A DNA stretch of 64,000 nt from the NCBI RefSeq assembly GCF_045679555.1, contig NC_092099.1, forward strand, positions 10,338,076 through 10,402,075, read 5' to 3'. The translations under genes and the position numbers were made by a program. Shown here one piece after another: positions 23,125 to 43,889 of this stretch (the first letter of the stretch is position 1; the number at the start of each line of letters is the position of its first letter). This DNA comes from Salvelinus alpinus (lineage: Eukaryota; Chordata; Actinopteri; Salmoniformes; Salmonidae). A model generated the notes under the pieces. That model was given only the letters and a program-made list of their open reading frames with translations. It ran no database searches and was not told where the DNA came from.

Positions 23125-26100
23125 CTTAGTATCAGTGCAGACTCATCTAACGGATACAACCTGCGTTCCAAACATTGGCCTCGCTTAACCCTCGCTCGCT
23201 AGCTAATTCCCATCTCCATCTTTTCCACCAGGCAGCGTACCCACAAGGATCTTCCAGACAGGCAGGTCCGGCAGGCCCAGCGAGATGAGGTGCCTGAGGA
23301 CTTTGGGGTGGAAGTAGAGGGCGGCCAGCTGCACGACGTCGTTGCCCTTGCTGTCCCTCCTCCGCCAGTCGGCTCCTGCGGACAGCATGTAGTCCAGGGC
23401 CTCCACGGAGCCCGACGTGGCCGCCAGGAGCAACGGGCAGCTGCGGTACCTGAGGAGACAAAAAAAACAACACCGTCAACCTGTGTGCACGTAGAAGAAG
23501 ATGCATCCGTACCGCCTCCAGTGCATTTAGTGGTGTCTGTTACTTGTATGTCAGTGGAGGCTGCCGAGGGGAGGACGGCTCATAATAATGGCCGGAATGG
23601 AGTCAATGGAATGGTATCGACATGGAAACCACGTGTTTGATATTCCAGCCATTATTATGAGCCGTCCTCCCCTCGGCAACCTCCACTGTTGTATGTGCTG
23701 ATTACAGAGCAATGTCATGCTAGTGTTACATTAAAGGACACTGAAAGCATCTGTGTAACGGTGCCAGTGGCCTGCTGTTGCATCCTATTGATCCCTGTTA
23801 GACATGTCATCTATTCTAAACCTAGAAGTGTCTCCTCACTCACTCGGCAGTGGTTTGCATCTCCACCAGCTCTGAGTCTTTCCTGCAAAGAGCCTGTATG
23901 CAGGCCACCTGGCCGTAGTAGGCAGCAAAGTGCACAGCCATCCAGCCCCTGCGGTCCACTAGCCGGTGGTCGGCCTGCAGAGCCAGCAGACAGCTGATGG
24001 CCTCCAGGGAACCACACTGAGCAGCCAGGTGCATGGGAGTGGAGCCTGGAACAGGTACAAACAAACAGTGGAAAGCCGTGTCTGAAAGCCCTATTTCGTT
24101 ACAGTAGAGTGAGGCTGGCATGTTCACACTGGTATGTGCTTACCAGCTCCTTCTTTTGGGGGCCCAACGCCACCTCCAGATTTCACTGCAAAATAAAGGT
24201 GTTTGTAAACAGTTTTGAGGACAGTGTGTAAATGAGAGTAAGGGAGAGAGGCATGTCTCTGACCTGTGCGGCTGAACCTGCCGCTGCTTGTCTGGTTGAG
24301 GTTGACCCCGGTGGTGGCCAGCTGGCAGATGATGTGTGTGTGGTTGTGTTTGGCAGCGTGGTGCAGCAGGGAGTAGCCCTGCTCATCCAGGACTCCCAGG
24401 TGAGATGGAGAGTTCCGGCGGCACAGCGAGTAGAACACAGCGGATAGGCCGCGCTCTGCCGCAGCACGCATGCCGAATGGCACACTCTGACCCCAGTGAG
24501 AAATAACACACACGGTCATACAAGCCTTTTACATTTACCTAATACTAAAAAAAGGAAAAAAAGAACTGCTTCTTATATTGCCCTATCTTCTTTTTCGTCA
24601 TCACCTTGCAATTGATGGCCTTTTTGTAGCCAAATGTCTTCTTGAACTGCTCATGCAGCTGGACGTCAGAGAGTGGCAGTCTCTTCCCTCTCAGGGTTTT
24701 GATGGCAGTGTTGAGGGCCTCCCACCATGGAACCACGTTAGGCTGAGGGTAGAATGAGCCCACCTCAATGGAGATCACATGATAGCTGCCAAAGACATCA
24801 AGCAGCGTGTAAGAGCCTGACCATTGGACACTGAAAAGCATGGGTTTGTGTTCTCTTACAAGTGCATCTGTGTGCGAGTGTGTGGAGTATAAGGCCTCCG
24901 AGCTCAATGTAAGTGAGATGTGTGTGTTTATGCGTGCATGTTAAGACAGCTTCTCTGCAAGTGAACTTAACATACTTATTGCCGTTGACCTTGTGGACTG
25001 GTACGGGGAAGTGCTCTTTGTAGGTGGTGTCCTGACTTAGCAGGTCTCTTAGGTGATCCACTGCAAGACTCTGCAGTGCAGCAAAGGCCTCCTGGAGGGA
25101 ACCACAAGACAACCTGATTTCATTATGAAACTAGGGCCTCACTGTGGAAGTAGATAGCTCTTAAGTGGCTTGTGACGGCTCACTAGTAAGTGAATCTAAC
25201 TCTCACCTTTGTTTCCTCAGAGACTTCCTCTAGCTGAGGGGTTCCGATGTCAACTTCAATCCCACCGTGAAGGTGAAAATACTCATCTGACTTGTACGGA
25301 AAATGTTTACAGGCGAACGCAGGTCCAAGGAGCAATGGTGGTAATTCCCTCTCTGTCTTCAGTTTATCATCTACAAAAACAGAATGAAAACAACGATAAA
25401 CACATCTGTTGCAACCTCAAAGATAATGGTATGATAGCCATAGGGAACCTAGGCACAAAACGTGGCAATGCCTTCAAATTATGTAGGCATCGCCACGCAC
25501 ATTAATGTTAAAACATTCCAAACATTTCCTACAAGTCAGAATGTTGAATAAACATAATTTGAACTTACTCTGCCGATTGTCCGTGCTGTTGGTCCTTCAG
25601 TTGGTCGAAATGTGACGCAATATTCAAAGGAAAGTGTTATTAGCCTGACTTCAAAATACGTATCTCTGTGTGTGGCAATTAAGATTTGTTTGCTTGTGAC
25701 CAAAGGCACGTGCACAAGACAGAAGTACAGTAACCGAAGTCTACAGGTGTTTACACATGTCAGGTGATATACATTTCAACAGCAGTACTGGCGCTCTAAA
25801 AAAGTTGTTTAACAACGCTTTACTGTGAATATTTTGTCAAAAGTTTCGAGCAGCTGAAGGACCAACCACACAACCGGTAGAGTAAGTTAAAAAGTAATTG
25901 TAGTCAACATTCTGGCTTATAAGGAAAACTTTGATTTTGCATTGCTATGTTTCAGACTGTATATTAAAGTATTGGTATAAAAGTCTGATTTATTAGGCAA
26001 TGGGGAACCTAGTTGTTTCAGTGACAGAAAATTGGCCTCAGTCTACAATTCAAATACCGTTATGAACGCAGTAAGTAAGTAGCACAGAGATGTAGTTAGT

Positions 26101-27408
26101 GCTGCTCATGGAGATCCTGTAAGTTATATTTCATTTTTTGCGCTGTAGCAACCGACCTGAGTAAGCCGGCAGCATCTGCGCCAGGTCTGGGATCTTCATC
26201 CTCTTCTTTAGCCCTACCAGGAAGGGCACCAGGAAGGTGAGGAGGCGCAGGTAAGCCAGGTCTCTGCACACCTCTGCCTTCCTCTCCAAGCAGCTCCTAA
26301 CCAGGCCTGCCTGTAGACCCAGCCTCTGCTGCAGCCTCTGGTAGGTGGCCAGCTCCAGCCTCTCCTCAGTCAGCCTCACCACACTGGCCAGACTGTGGGC
26401 ACCCTCGAACACAAACAGGTTGCTGTGCTGTCGGGCAGAGGACAGGTAGGATGTCAGCTTAAGCAGGATGCTCTCCTGGTGTTGGGAAAAAAGCCTCTCC
26501 TCCTCTGCACTGTTGGGGTCATAGGTAGGATCCACATTGACTTCCATGTTGTATATGCCCTGGTAACAGGGCTCCTCTGAGATGTCCTGAAGACCTGGAG
26601 GATGCAACAAGCATCCTCAGTTGAGGGGAATCCTATTTCTAAAGTAGGCATGTTCAATTGAATCTAATCAACATCATTATTAAAAAACGGACACAATTTT
26701 GCCTCAAAGTTAGGCCATACATTTATCTGTGTCAGTATTCATCTTACATTACATTTCTCTCTCTGTCACCCAAATACCTGCTGTGAGAAACTCTGCAAAC
26801 ACATCTTTCTTCGTTTGCGGTACTCCATTTGAGTCGACACCCATGCTGCTTCTCCAGAGTTCAGAGAAGCGAATGCGATTTTCTCTGGGAATGTTGGCTC
26901 CATGCCAAAGAGCCTTGATAGTGTAGTCAATATTAACCAACATTTGTCCTACTTTCGTATCGTAATATGCTGGAGACAGTTGGCATGAGGTGCTCTGGTC
27001 AAAGTTTGGCTCAAGACTTATAAATGGCACTTGGTTGAAACAATAGATGCCAACTGTGAGCTCTCGGACTATTTGATGGACCACCTTGTAATCAAGAGGG
27101 ACTCGCGCATCCACAGGTGCGAGAATGATGCAGTTTGATTCGGTGAAGTTCCTCATTTGTTTGATTATGCCCGGCGGCGTTTCAACTGGCTGAGTGAAGT
27201 CATCACCACCCAGAAACCAGTTACCAGAGGTCAGGCTCAGCAACTCCTGAACTTCGCCCTTTTCGTACTTCTCAAAGAAAGCGTTGGCATTTCTTTGAGC
27301 TGTCAATGCAGCAAGGTAGGCCGTGTCATCCTTCTCCTCCTCTTCAACAGAAGAATGTTGTAATCTGGACGAAGAACTGGATGTCAGTGAGCGCGCCATT
27401 ACTTCCAT
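16550..27408 (-). CDS. ankar: ANKAR, ankyrin and armadillo repeat-containing protein
   Basis: I assembled 23 coding exons with consistent phase, giving 1455 aa (human about 1434): 27408-26778, 26594-26157, 25370-25207, 25091-24976, 24785-24605, 24486-24264, 24185-24144, 24045-23844, 23449-23241, 23044-22940, 22690-22443, 21813-21645, 21575-21334, 21084-20931, 19558-19397, 19128-19022, 18864-18742, 18455-18297, 18129-18012, 17485-17376, 17191-16995, 16906-16860 and 16770-16550. Residues 1-510 are an N-terminal region of unknown fold. Residues 511-735 hold ankyrin repeats (GYSLLHHAAKHNH, STPMHLAAQCGS, WMAVHFAAYYGQ). Residues 736 to about 1350 hold armadillo repeats (GGIPALLELM, GAVPVLINLL, VAPLVRLLGSD, GVPPLVRLLRGS). 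The tail is low-complexity and ends in RPQQRQ. The molecular function is not established. It probably acts as a scaffold. Its neighbours match the human locus. Confidence 0.93.
17533..17967. mobile_element. Tc1-type MITE in ANKAR intron 19
   Basis: The inverted ends are CTGAACAAAAATATAAAACG on the left and GCGTTTATATTTTTGCTCAG on the right, with TA just outside the left end. Its 435 bp contain no transposase frame. This is a frequent salmonid non-autonomous family. It sits between exons 19 and 20 and does not touch the splice sites. Confidence 0.8.
19559..20930. other. ANKAR intron 14, longest intron without a recognised repeat
   Basis: About 1.37 kb between exons 14 and 15. On the minus strand, around 20640-20050, some stretches look weakly protein-like (for example MPVVLLKGRRTEVNDVE near 20140). 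They contain stops, and I match them to no family. Possibly an old retrocopy, possibly chance. Confidence 0.35.
21876..22304 (+). mobile_element. tRNA-derived SINE (~430 bp) with 14-bp target duplication
   Basis: The head carries an RNA polymerase III A box (TGGCGCAGTGG, 21886-21896) and B box (GGTTCGCGCCC, 21932-21942). A long body follows and it ends GGGATAAAAAAA. ACATACACAAATAC stands immediately before (21862-21875) and after (22305-22318) without mismatch, so the insertion is clean and fairly young. It belongs to a common salmonid SINE type, perhaps SlmI (tentative). It lies in ANKAR intron 11, antisense to the gene. Confidence 0.88.
23054..23124. repeat. (CA)n microsatellite at the ANKAR exon 10 acceptor
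   Basis: About 35 CA units on the plus strand with one interruption (CAAACA). On the transcribed minus strand this is a (TG)n tract ending 9 bases before the exon 10 acceptor at 23045-23046, in the place of the usual pyrimidine tract. Confidence 0.95.
23552..23688. mobile_element. hAT-type MITE with perfect 8-bp target duplication
   Basis: The inverted ends are CAGTGGAGGCTGCCGAGGGG on the left and CCCCTCGGCAACCTCCACTG on the right. TTGTATGT flanks both sides (23544-23551 and 23689-23696). The 8-bp duplication fits the hAT superfamily. It is 137 bp, non-coding, and in ANKAR intron 8. Confidence 0.85.
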
Positions 27409-28066
27409 AGTTTACGTTAGCTAGCAGGCTATTTTAACCTTTGCTTACACTCTAAATGACTGCATAGACCGTTTTAGAATAACGGGTGAAACTTGTTGCT
27501 ACCATCACAGCATAACATTGTTGCCTCAAAGTCCAAATGAATGTGTAAGATTCCGTGCTCTTGGCAACCAAGACGCTCAGCCTTGGTTACGGGCGCGCGA
27601 TGTCTAGACAGACTTGGGGTGCGTTCGTAAATTCGTCAGTTATTCTGCTATCTTGCACACTCAAAGAGAGTGCTCTGAAATCGTAGTAGATAGCCAGAGT
27701 GAATTTACGAACGCACCCCTGATCTCCTCATAAAGTTTTCCAATTCATGACATATGGGGGCGCTGTTCAATTACTTTTGAAGACGTTGCTTTGTTGAGAC
27801 TTTGTACTGTAACCTACAGCGTATGGTCATTTTCCCCCCGAAAATTGTTTTACGTCGTGGAAGAATGATATTCTGATTGACACAGGTTCGTGTATTCACT
27901 ATTGAACACAGATGTGAAGTCGTATGTTATAATTGCTGCTTTGATACGTTTACTTGACCTATAACTCACAAGCAGTTTACAGCAGCATTTGAACTAGCGT
28001 CTTATTTAGCCACCTAGCTAAATAAGTGACTTACGCTAAGTAGCCTACTCTGGCACGGTTGTTTAA
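27409..28066. promoter_or_regulatory. Bidirectional promoter interval between ANKAR and the nucleotidyltransferase gene
   Basis: The start codons of the two divergent genes are 658 bp apart, so both promoters must lie largely here. There is no obvious TATA box. A 104 bp MITE (27616-27719) sits in the middle. The 5' untranslated ends cannot be placed from sequence. Confidence 0.55.
27616..27719. repeat. Short MITE with perfect 19-bp inverted ends in the divergent promoter
   Basis: GGGGTGCGTTCGTAAATTC at 27616-27634 is exactly reverse-complemented at 27701-27719. The spacer is 66 bp. No clear target duplication. Confidence 0.85.
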
Positions 28067-29947
28067 ATGAAAGCGGTTATTCTCGCTGCGGGATATGGAA
28101 CAAGGTTGCAGAGAGATGTTGATAACGACACGAGCAGAAGATTCAAACATCTGGCTGGCATTGCCAAGCCACTACTTCCTGTGGGGCACTGTGCCTTGAT
28201 ATCTCACTGGGTCCAAGCTTTGAATACCACTGGATGCGTGGACACCGTCTTTGTCATTGTAAGTATCATAGTACATTAAGAGTATTTTATGTGAATTATT
28301 TTACTCCACATGTAACTGTACCTGGCCAACATTTTGAACATTCATCAGTTCATTGGAAAGTAAAACCCAATAAATATTTTAAGAATTTCGAAATACCTAA
28401 ATTCATGTTTAAGGACTGATGTGTGGTGATAATGTCAACGATGACTATCTTTTTACCTTAACAGACCAATGCCCTCCACCACAAAGCATTTGAGGAGTGG
28501 GCCCTGGACTTCCCTAATGTCAAAGTGCTAAGTGATGGAACAAAGAGCAATGAGGTTCGTCAGCTTGCATGATTTTCCCTGGGATAGTGTTCTGTCATGT
28601 TGATCCATGTGCATTGTCCAGGTCAAATATCAATTATACATTTGACAATTTTTATTCCACAAGGACCGTCTTGGTGCTGTCGCCTGTCTTCAGCTAACAG
28701 TCAAGCACTTCAAGATCGAAGACCATGTAATAGTTATCGGAGGGTATGTTTGAAAAAGCTTCTTCGCTTGACTCGATGTAGAAAACATTTACTGACTCAT
28801 ACTGACAGGCTCTTCTCCACACAGAGACACTTTGTTCAAGGAAGATTTCAGTCTCATTAAAGTTAAAGAGAAGTTTTCTGACCTGCAAGCAATGTGTGAA
28901 GACAGCAGTCTGGTTCTTTCCTACCAATGTAAAGATGAGGGTGAGTGAAATGTCAGATTGTGTGCTTTTGAAGTTGTCATGCTAGCTGTAGCCCCAAAGA
29001 ACTCAAGAAAATATATTTTGTATCTCTATCCTGTTTTTTACACTAAAACCTTTCAAATGCTGCACTAATCACACGACTTGTTTAAAGCACATCCAGTTGG
29101 ATAACATTTGTGAGCGATTATCATTACATACTGAGTATACCAAACACCTTCCTAATGAGTTGTATTTCTGTATTTGCTCCCATAGAGACACAGAAGTATG
29201 GTATTTTGGAAGTCGATGAAGACCTTCGGGTGCTCTGTATGAAGGAGAAACCTCTTCCCTCTGAGACAAAATCAAGGAGAGCAGTATGTGCATACTAACA
29301 CTTTTCTGTCCCTCCCTAGAATATATACCCAACCTCTTAAGACTTTTCTTGCTTTGGAATGTTTATAAATTGCAACATTAAACACAGCAGATAAACCTTT
29401 TGTTTAAGGGCTCAAACTAGGAGCAAGTAATCTATTTGCTGATAAGCGCAAGAAGTATTCGATTTGCTACTAAACCTCCCAGTTTCCCACCGTGTCTACA
29501 TATTCGCCTATTGATGGTGTATGCTTTTTTGCAGTGTCCATGTTTCTACTTGTTTTCCAAGAAAATCCTTCATCTATTGGATGCCTTTCTTGAAGAAAAT
29601 AAGGTAAACAGTAATTTCCTTAATTTGTGCTGGTAATCCATCACTTGATATTAATCTAAACTAAAGCAGCTCTTTTTTCAAAGGAAGCACCAATCGAAGA
29701 AAAGGACGCACCTGGAAACTTTTTGTCGTGGCTCATTTCAAGGTACTAATTCAAAATTGATGATCAACATTCACGGCTGCAAAAACAATGCATTCTCTCA
29801 GTACACTTTTCCTTTTCCCACCACAGAAAGCCTGTGTATATTCATCAGATTTCTGGCCGTTTTGATGTGGGAAACCTGCCCTCCTATGTTGAATGTGACC
29901 GGTACTTCAGAGAAAATCTTCAAGATGTGAAGTCTTACATGATGTAG
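28067..29947 (+). CDS. Sugar-phosphate nucleotidyltransferase-like protein, 274 aa
   Basis: Eight exons with GT-AG borders and kept phase: 28067-28258, 28465-28554, 28664-28743, 28825-28940, 29186-29283, 29535-29603, 29684-29742 and 29827-29947. The N-terminus MKAVILAAGYGTRL, followed by IAKPLLPVG, is the nucleotide-binding signature (GxGTRx...KP) of NTP-transferases such as glucose-1-phosphate thymidylyl- and uridylyltransferases. VIGGDTLF supplies the expected metal-binding Asp. The C-terminal half (YGILEVDEDL, SGRFDVGNLPSY) continues the Rossmann-like fold. With 274 aa it has no left-handed beta-helix domain, unlike GMPPA, GMPPB or eIF2B-epsilon. It therefore resembles bacterial RmlA-type enzymes. 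The actual sugar and nucleotide are unknown. An AATAAA signal is at 30086-30091. No human counterpart is known to me at this locus. Confidence 0.88.
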
Positions 29948-29995
29948 CGTGCACAGAGCCATGTTTCAGATTGGCAATGTGAAGAAAATGGTAAC

Positions 29996-30091
29996 TTTAT
30001 TTGTGCCTTGAATATTACAAGAACAAATTTTGAAAATATTCAAATTATATTACAATCAAAATGTGTATTTGTATATTTATCGGAAAATAAA
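29996..30091. promoter_or_regulatory. Overlapping polyadenylation signals of the nucleotidyltransferase gene and ASNSD1
   Basis: The plus-strand AATAAA is at 30086-30091, 139 bases after the nucleotidyltransferase stop. The best minus-strand AATAAA for ASNSD1 is at 30001-29996, beyond the plus-strand gene's own signal. If both are used, the two 3' UTRs overlap by roughly 100 bases in antisense. Confidence 0.55.
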
Positions 30092-30200
30092 ACATGTCTG
30101 TTCATATTGTGGCTCACTGTGACCCTAATTAAGAGGATGACTTAGTTGCTTTATGTCAATACAGTGTAAAAAAACATTCCTGATTAAATGTTGTGCTGAT

Positions 30201-33461
<3,261 letters not shown>

Positions 33462-33513
33462 ATTTATAGCTAGTAAGGCCTTATTTGTAGTTCCGTCCCG
33501 GATTGAGTAGATT

Positions 33514-40354
<6,841 letters not shown>

Positions 40355-40439
40355 TTTGATAAGGTAACACACAGCGAAGATAATATCGTATTTATTACCT
40401 AGCTGGCACTAGCAGACGAAAAACATTGTACAAGCAAGA

Positions 40440-40446
40440 GACGTCA
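40440..40446. promoter_or_regulatory. CRE/ATF-like site upstream of ASDURF/ASNSD1 exon 1
   Basis: GACGTCA, the core of an ATF/CREB site, lies 86 bases upstream of the ASDURF start codon on the minus strand. It is a motif match only. Confidence 0.3.
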
Positions 40447-40629
40447 ACGAGGACTGAATACTTTTATATATCATGGCGTTCCGCAAACAACCGTTTAAGG
40501 TGCATGCCGCCACCTACTGTGTTGGAGTGTGCGATCAATCATGTTATGCCTAATTCTGTACTATTACGAAAATAAAAAGTAAAAAACTAATAAAACTTCT
40601 ACCCACCTGGGCGGTTGATGTCTTCGATT

Positions 40630-40770
40630 ATCTGTTTTGCCTTTCTGTGACATCACTTGCTGTAGGTGTCCTGGAAGGCAGGCAGTGTGCCCCTGACAGG
40701 ATGCTCTCAATTGTGCATCTGTAAAAGTTTCTGAGGATCTTAGTGGCCAAGCCAAATTTCTTCAGCCCCC
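40630..40770 (-). repeat. LINE fragment
   Basis: TGTCCTGGAAGGCAGGCAGT and CTCTCAATTGTGCATCTGTA are typical of a fish non-LTR retrotransposon ORF end. The piece is short and broken. Confidence 0.5.
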
Positions 40771-40771
40771 T

Positions 40772-40895
40772 AAGGCTCCCATGAATGGAACGGTATCAAA
40801 CATATGGAAACCAAGTTTGACTCCGTTCCGTTGGCTCCATTCCAGACATTACAATGAGCCCGTCCTCCTATAGCTCCTCCCACCAGCCTCCACTG
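40772..40895. repeat. Truncated MITE of the CAGTGGAGGCT family
   Basis: The right end CCTCCACTG and the inner text GAGCCCGTCCTCC match the family of the 23552-23688 element. The left end is missing or diverged. Confidence 0.6.
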
Positions 40896-41135
40896 ATGCT
40901 GAAACAATCCACCCTTAGAATTATTCAGCATGTCAATAACCATTTCGACATTAACATCTGTTACCCCCAATAATTATTTTGCCATATCCACTATGACCTT
41001 CAATCTGGCATTTCTGCTTTCCACATGTTGATAACCTTACCAATGAAAGCTATGAAGTTAACTTTATTCACTATTCACTAAGTTAACTTTATTCACTTTA
41101 TTCACTGTGTCCTCTGACACAGCACATTCATGATC

Positions 41136-41640
41136 TCAAGATTTCTGAACAGGTCTCGAAAACATGCCAGGACCAGCAGAAGCACCAACCCCAACAGTAG
41201 GTCCACTTAGTACAGGAGCAGCCATGGAAGCGCCATCAGTCCGCACTGTAGTTCCACCAATGTGTCTTACAGCCTGTGCATATGATACGTCATGACTGAT
41301 TCTATATCTCTGACCCTCTCTCTGTGCCTGGCATCCACCAAATGCTGCACTATGTCCCCCCCAATTACAACAATTACAACAATTACAACACTTAACCTTC
41401 ACATTGCTCCCACATTCACCATAATCATGTTGTGGAGGACACTTGGCACATCTTTTCTTTCCTTCACACTGAACATTTCCCATTATTTGGCATTTAAAAC
41501 ACCACACTGGGGATGGGAGAAATTCTCTGACAATGAAACTAAAGAATACTATCTGTACTTTTCCAGGCAAAACCTTCTCAAACCTCAGCAGCTCTGATAA
41601 ACTTTCACTTCTTTGACACTCTTTCCTACTGATCAACCCT
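41136..41640 (-). pseudogene. LINE ORF1 fragment with zinc knuckles (3' portion)
   Basis: The minus frame contains CX2C-type knuckles (CFKCQIMGN, RCAKCPPQHDYGECG, CCNCCNWGGHSAA). This is nucleic-acid-binding ORF1 text of a fish I/Nimb- or Jockey-type LINE. Its upstream part is found at 45650-46385 on the same strand, and about 4 kb of other elements separates the two. The duplicated CNCCNC stretch reflects a small AAT-TAC repeat. Inactive. Confidence 0.6.
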
Positions 41641-41984
41641 TTGGCCTCAATCTTACAGAATCCCCCTGCCGAGGGTGCTGTAGGACTAATTTCCAGCGCG
41701 TGCTGTTGTTTATATCTGGCTGGAGCTGCAGTGTCTGACTCTCACCCATCCTGACCCTTTCTCCCACTCACTATAGAGATCGATATCTCCTCCAGATCAT
41801 GGCTTCTTTCAATCGGACAAGCCACGTGTCTCACCCCTGTGCACGCCCTGATTGGCCAGCCACCCTGACCCATGCTCTCCAAGGAAGTAATATTGCCCGT
41901 ACCTGAACGGTATTATTCCAGTCTTTGAGTAGACATACAGTATGTGCATGGAATGTGTGACTATAAAGTAGGCCAGCCAGAGGT

Positions 41985-42465
41985 AGGCCTGATCACCGAC
42001 AATGAAGAGACAGCCTATAGGGAGGAGGTCAGAGACCTGGCAGTGTAGTGCCAGGACAACAACCTCTCCCTCAGTGTGAGCAAGACAAAGGAGCTGATCG
42101 TGGACTATAGGAAAATGAGGGCCGAACAGGCCCCCATTAACATCGATGGGGCTAAAGTGGAGCGGGTTGAGAGTTAAGTTCCTTGGTGTCCACATCACCA
42201 ACAAAAACTATTATGGTCCAAACACACCAAGACAGTTGTGAAGAGGGCACGACAACACCTTTTCCCACTCAGGAGACTGAAAAGATTTGGCATGGGTCCC
42301 CAGATCCTCAAAAAGTTCTACAGCTGCACCATCGAGCGCATCCTGACCGGTTGCATCACCGCCTGGTATGGCAACTGCTCGGCATTTGACCGTAAGGCGC
42401 TACAGAAGGTAGTGCGTACAGCCCAGTACATCACTGGGGCCAAGCTTCCTGACATCGAAACACTC
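41985..42465 (+). pseudogene. LINE ORF2 C-terminal fragment
   Basis: Plus-strand text reads NNLSLSVSKTKELIVDYRK, FLGVHIT, RRLKRFGMGPQILKKFYSC and GCITAWYGNCSAFDRKALQ. That is the region after the reverse transcriptase active site of a Rex1/CR1-like LINE. Frameshifts and a stop are present. An inverted copy of its GGCCCCCATTAACATCGATG stretch closes the fragment at 42465-42503. Confidence 0.65.
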
Positions 42466-42503
42466 CACTTCAGCCCCATCGATGTTAATGGGGGCCTGTT
42501 CCC

Positions 42504-43604
42504 CAAGAACACAGTGGCCTCCATCATTCTTAAATGGAAGAAGTTTGGAACCACCAAGACTATTCCTAGAGCTGGCCGCCCGGCCAAACTGTCGGGGGAG
42601 AAGGGCCTTCGTCAGGGAGGTGACCAGCAACCCGATGGTCACTGACAGAGCTCCAGAGTTACTCAGTGGAGATGGGATAACCTTCCAGAAGGACAACCAT
42701 CACTGCAGCACTCCACCAATCAGGCCTTTATGGTAGAGTGGCTGGACGGAAGCCACTCCTCAGTAAAAGGCACATGACAGCCCACTTGGAGTTTGCCAAA
42801 AGGCACCTAAAGGACTCTTAGACCATGAGAAACAAGATTCTCTGGTCCGATGAAACCAAGATTGAACCGTTTGGCCTGAATGCCAAGCGTCACGTCTGGA
42901 GGAAACCTAGCACTATCCCTACGGTGATGAATGGTGGTGGCAGCATGATGCTGTGGGGATGTTTTTCAGCGGCAGGGACTAGGAGTCTAGTCAGGATCGA
43001 GGCAAAAATGAACGGAGCAAAGAACAGAGCGATCCTTGATGAAAACCTGCTCCAGAGTGCTCAGGACCTCAGACTGGGACGAAGGTTCACCTTCCAACAG
43101 GACAACAATCCTAAGCAACAGCCAAGTCAATGCAGGATTGGCTTCGGGACAAGTCTCTGAATGTCCTTGAGTGGCCCAGCCAGAGCCCGGACTTAAACCC
43201 AATCAAACATCTCTGGAGAGACCTGAAAATAGCTGCGCAGCAACACTCCCCATTCAACCTGACAGAGCTTGATGATCTCCAGAGAAGAAAGGGAGAAACC
43301 CCCGCAAATACAGTTGTGCCAAGCTTGTAGCATCATAACCAGGAATAATTTAGGCTGTAATCGCTGCCAAATGTGCTTCAACAAAGTACTGAGTAAAGGG
43401 TCTGAATACTTCTGTAAATGTGATATTTCAGTTTTTCTTTTTAACACATTTGCAAAAATCTCTAAAAGAATGTTTTTTGTCATTATGGGGTATTGTGTGT
43501 AGATTGATGAGGGGGAAAAACTACTTAATCCATTTTAGAAAAAGGTTGTAACGTAACAAAATGTGGAAAAAGTCAAGGGGCATGAATACTTTCCGAATGC
43601 ACTG
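42504..43604 (+). mobile_element. Tc1/mariner element, 5'-truncated and decayed
   Basis: Transposase text includes [50 protein letters not shown] and SPDLNPIKHLWRDL, in several frames. The right terminal repeat runs to GAATGCACTG at 43604 and is followed by TA. The left terminal repeat is missing. The element joins the LINE fragment directly. Confidence 0.8.
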
Positions 43605-43889
43605 TATATACCCATGTTCATCCTCTCCTTTGTGTGATTAAAGTTCCTGTGTGTGTTAATACTTGGGCTGCTTTATTCCTCTTTGACCTGGGGCGGTGTC
43701 AGTAAGTCACAAACCAGTAAAATACGTAGAGCCGGGTCGCTCTCTTTCACAATCACTCTGCCTCCCTTCACATTTTCTTTAATATCATCTATGGACATAT
43801 GGCGCCAACGGAGATGGCAGCATCGCGACTAGCTCTTAGGAAACTTTGCAGTATTTTCTTTTTTTATGTACTAGGCACTCCAGAGGGTG
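43605..43889. other. Intergenic stretch, nothing firmly recognised
   Basis: Starts with a TATATA flank. No frame or repeat could be supported. Confidence 0.4.

Noticed and set aside
22877-23202. Four overlapping frames of 79-109 codons over the CA repeat
   Set aside because: They are translations of a dinucleotide tract (His-Thr or Cys-Val runs) and overlap ANKAR exons 9-10 in other frames.
26131-26160. Extension of ANKAR exon 2 to the frame end (SGRLLQRKK)
   Set aside because: The donor at 26157/26156 (CAG|GTCGG) joins in phase to exon 3. The extra codons are intronic.
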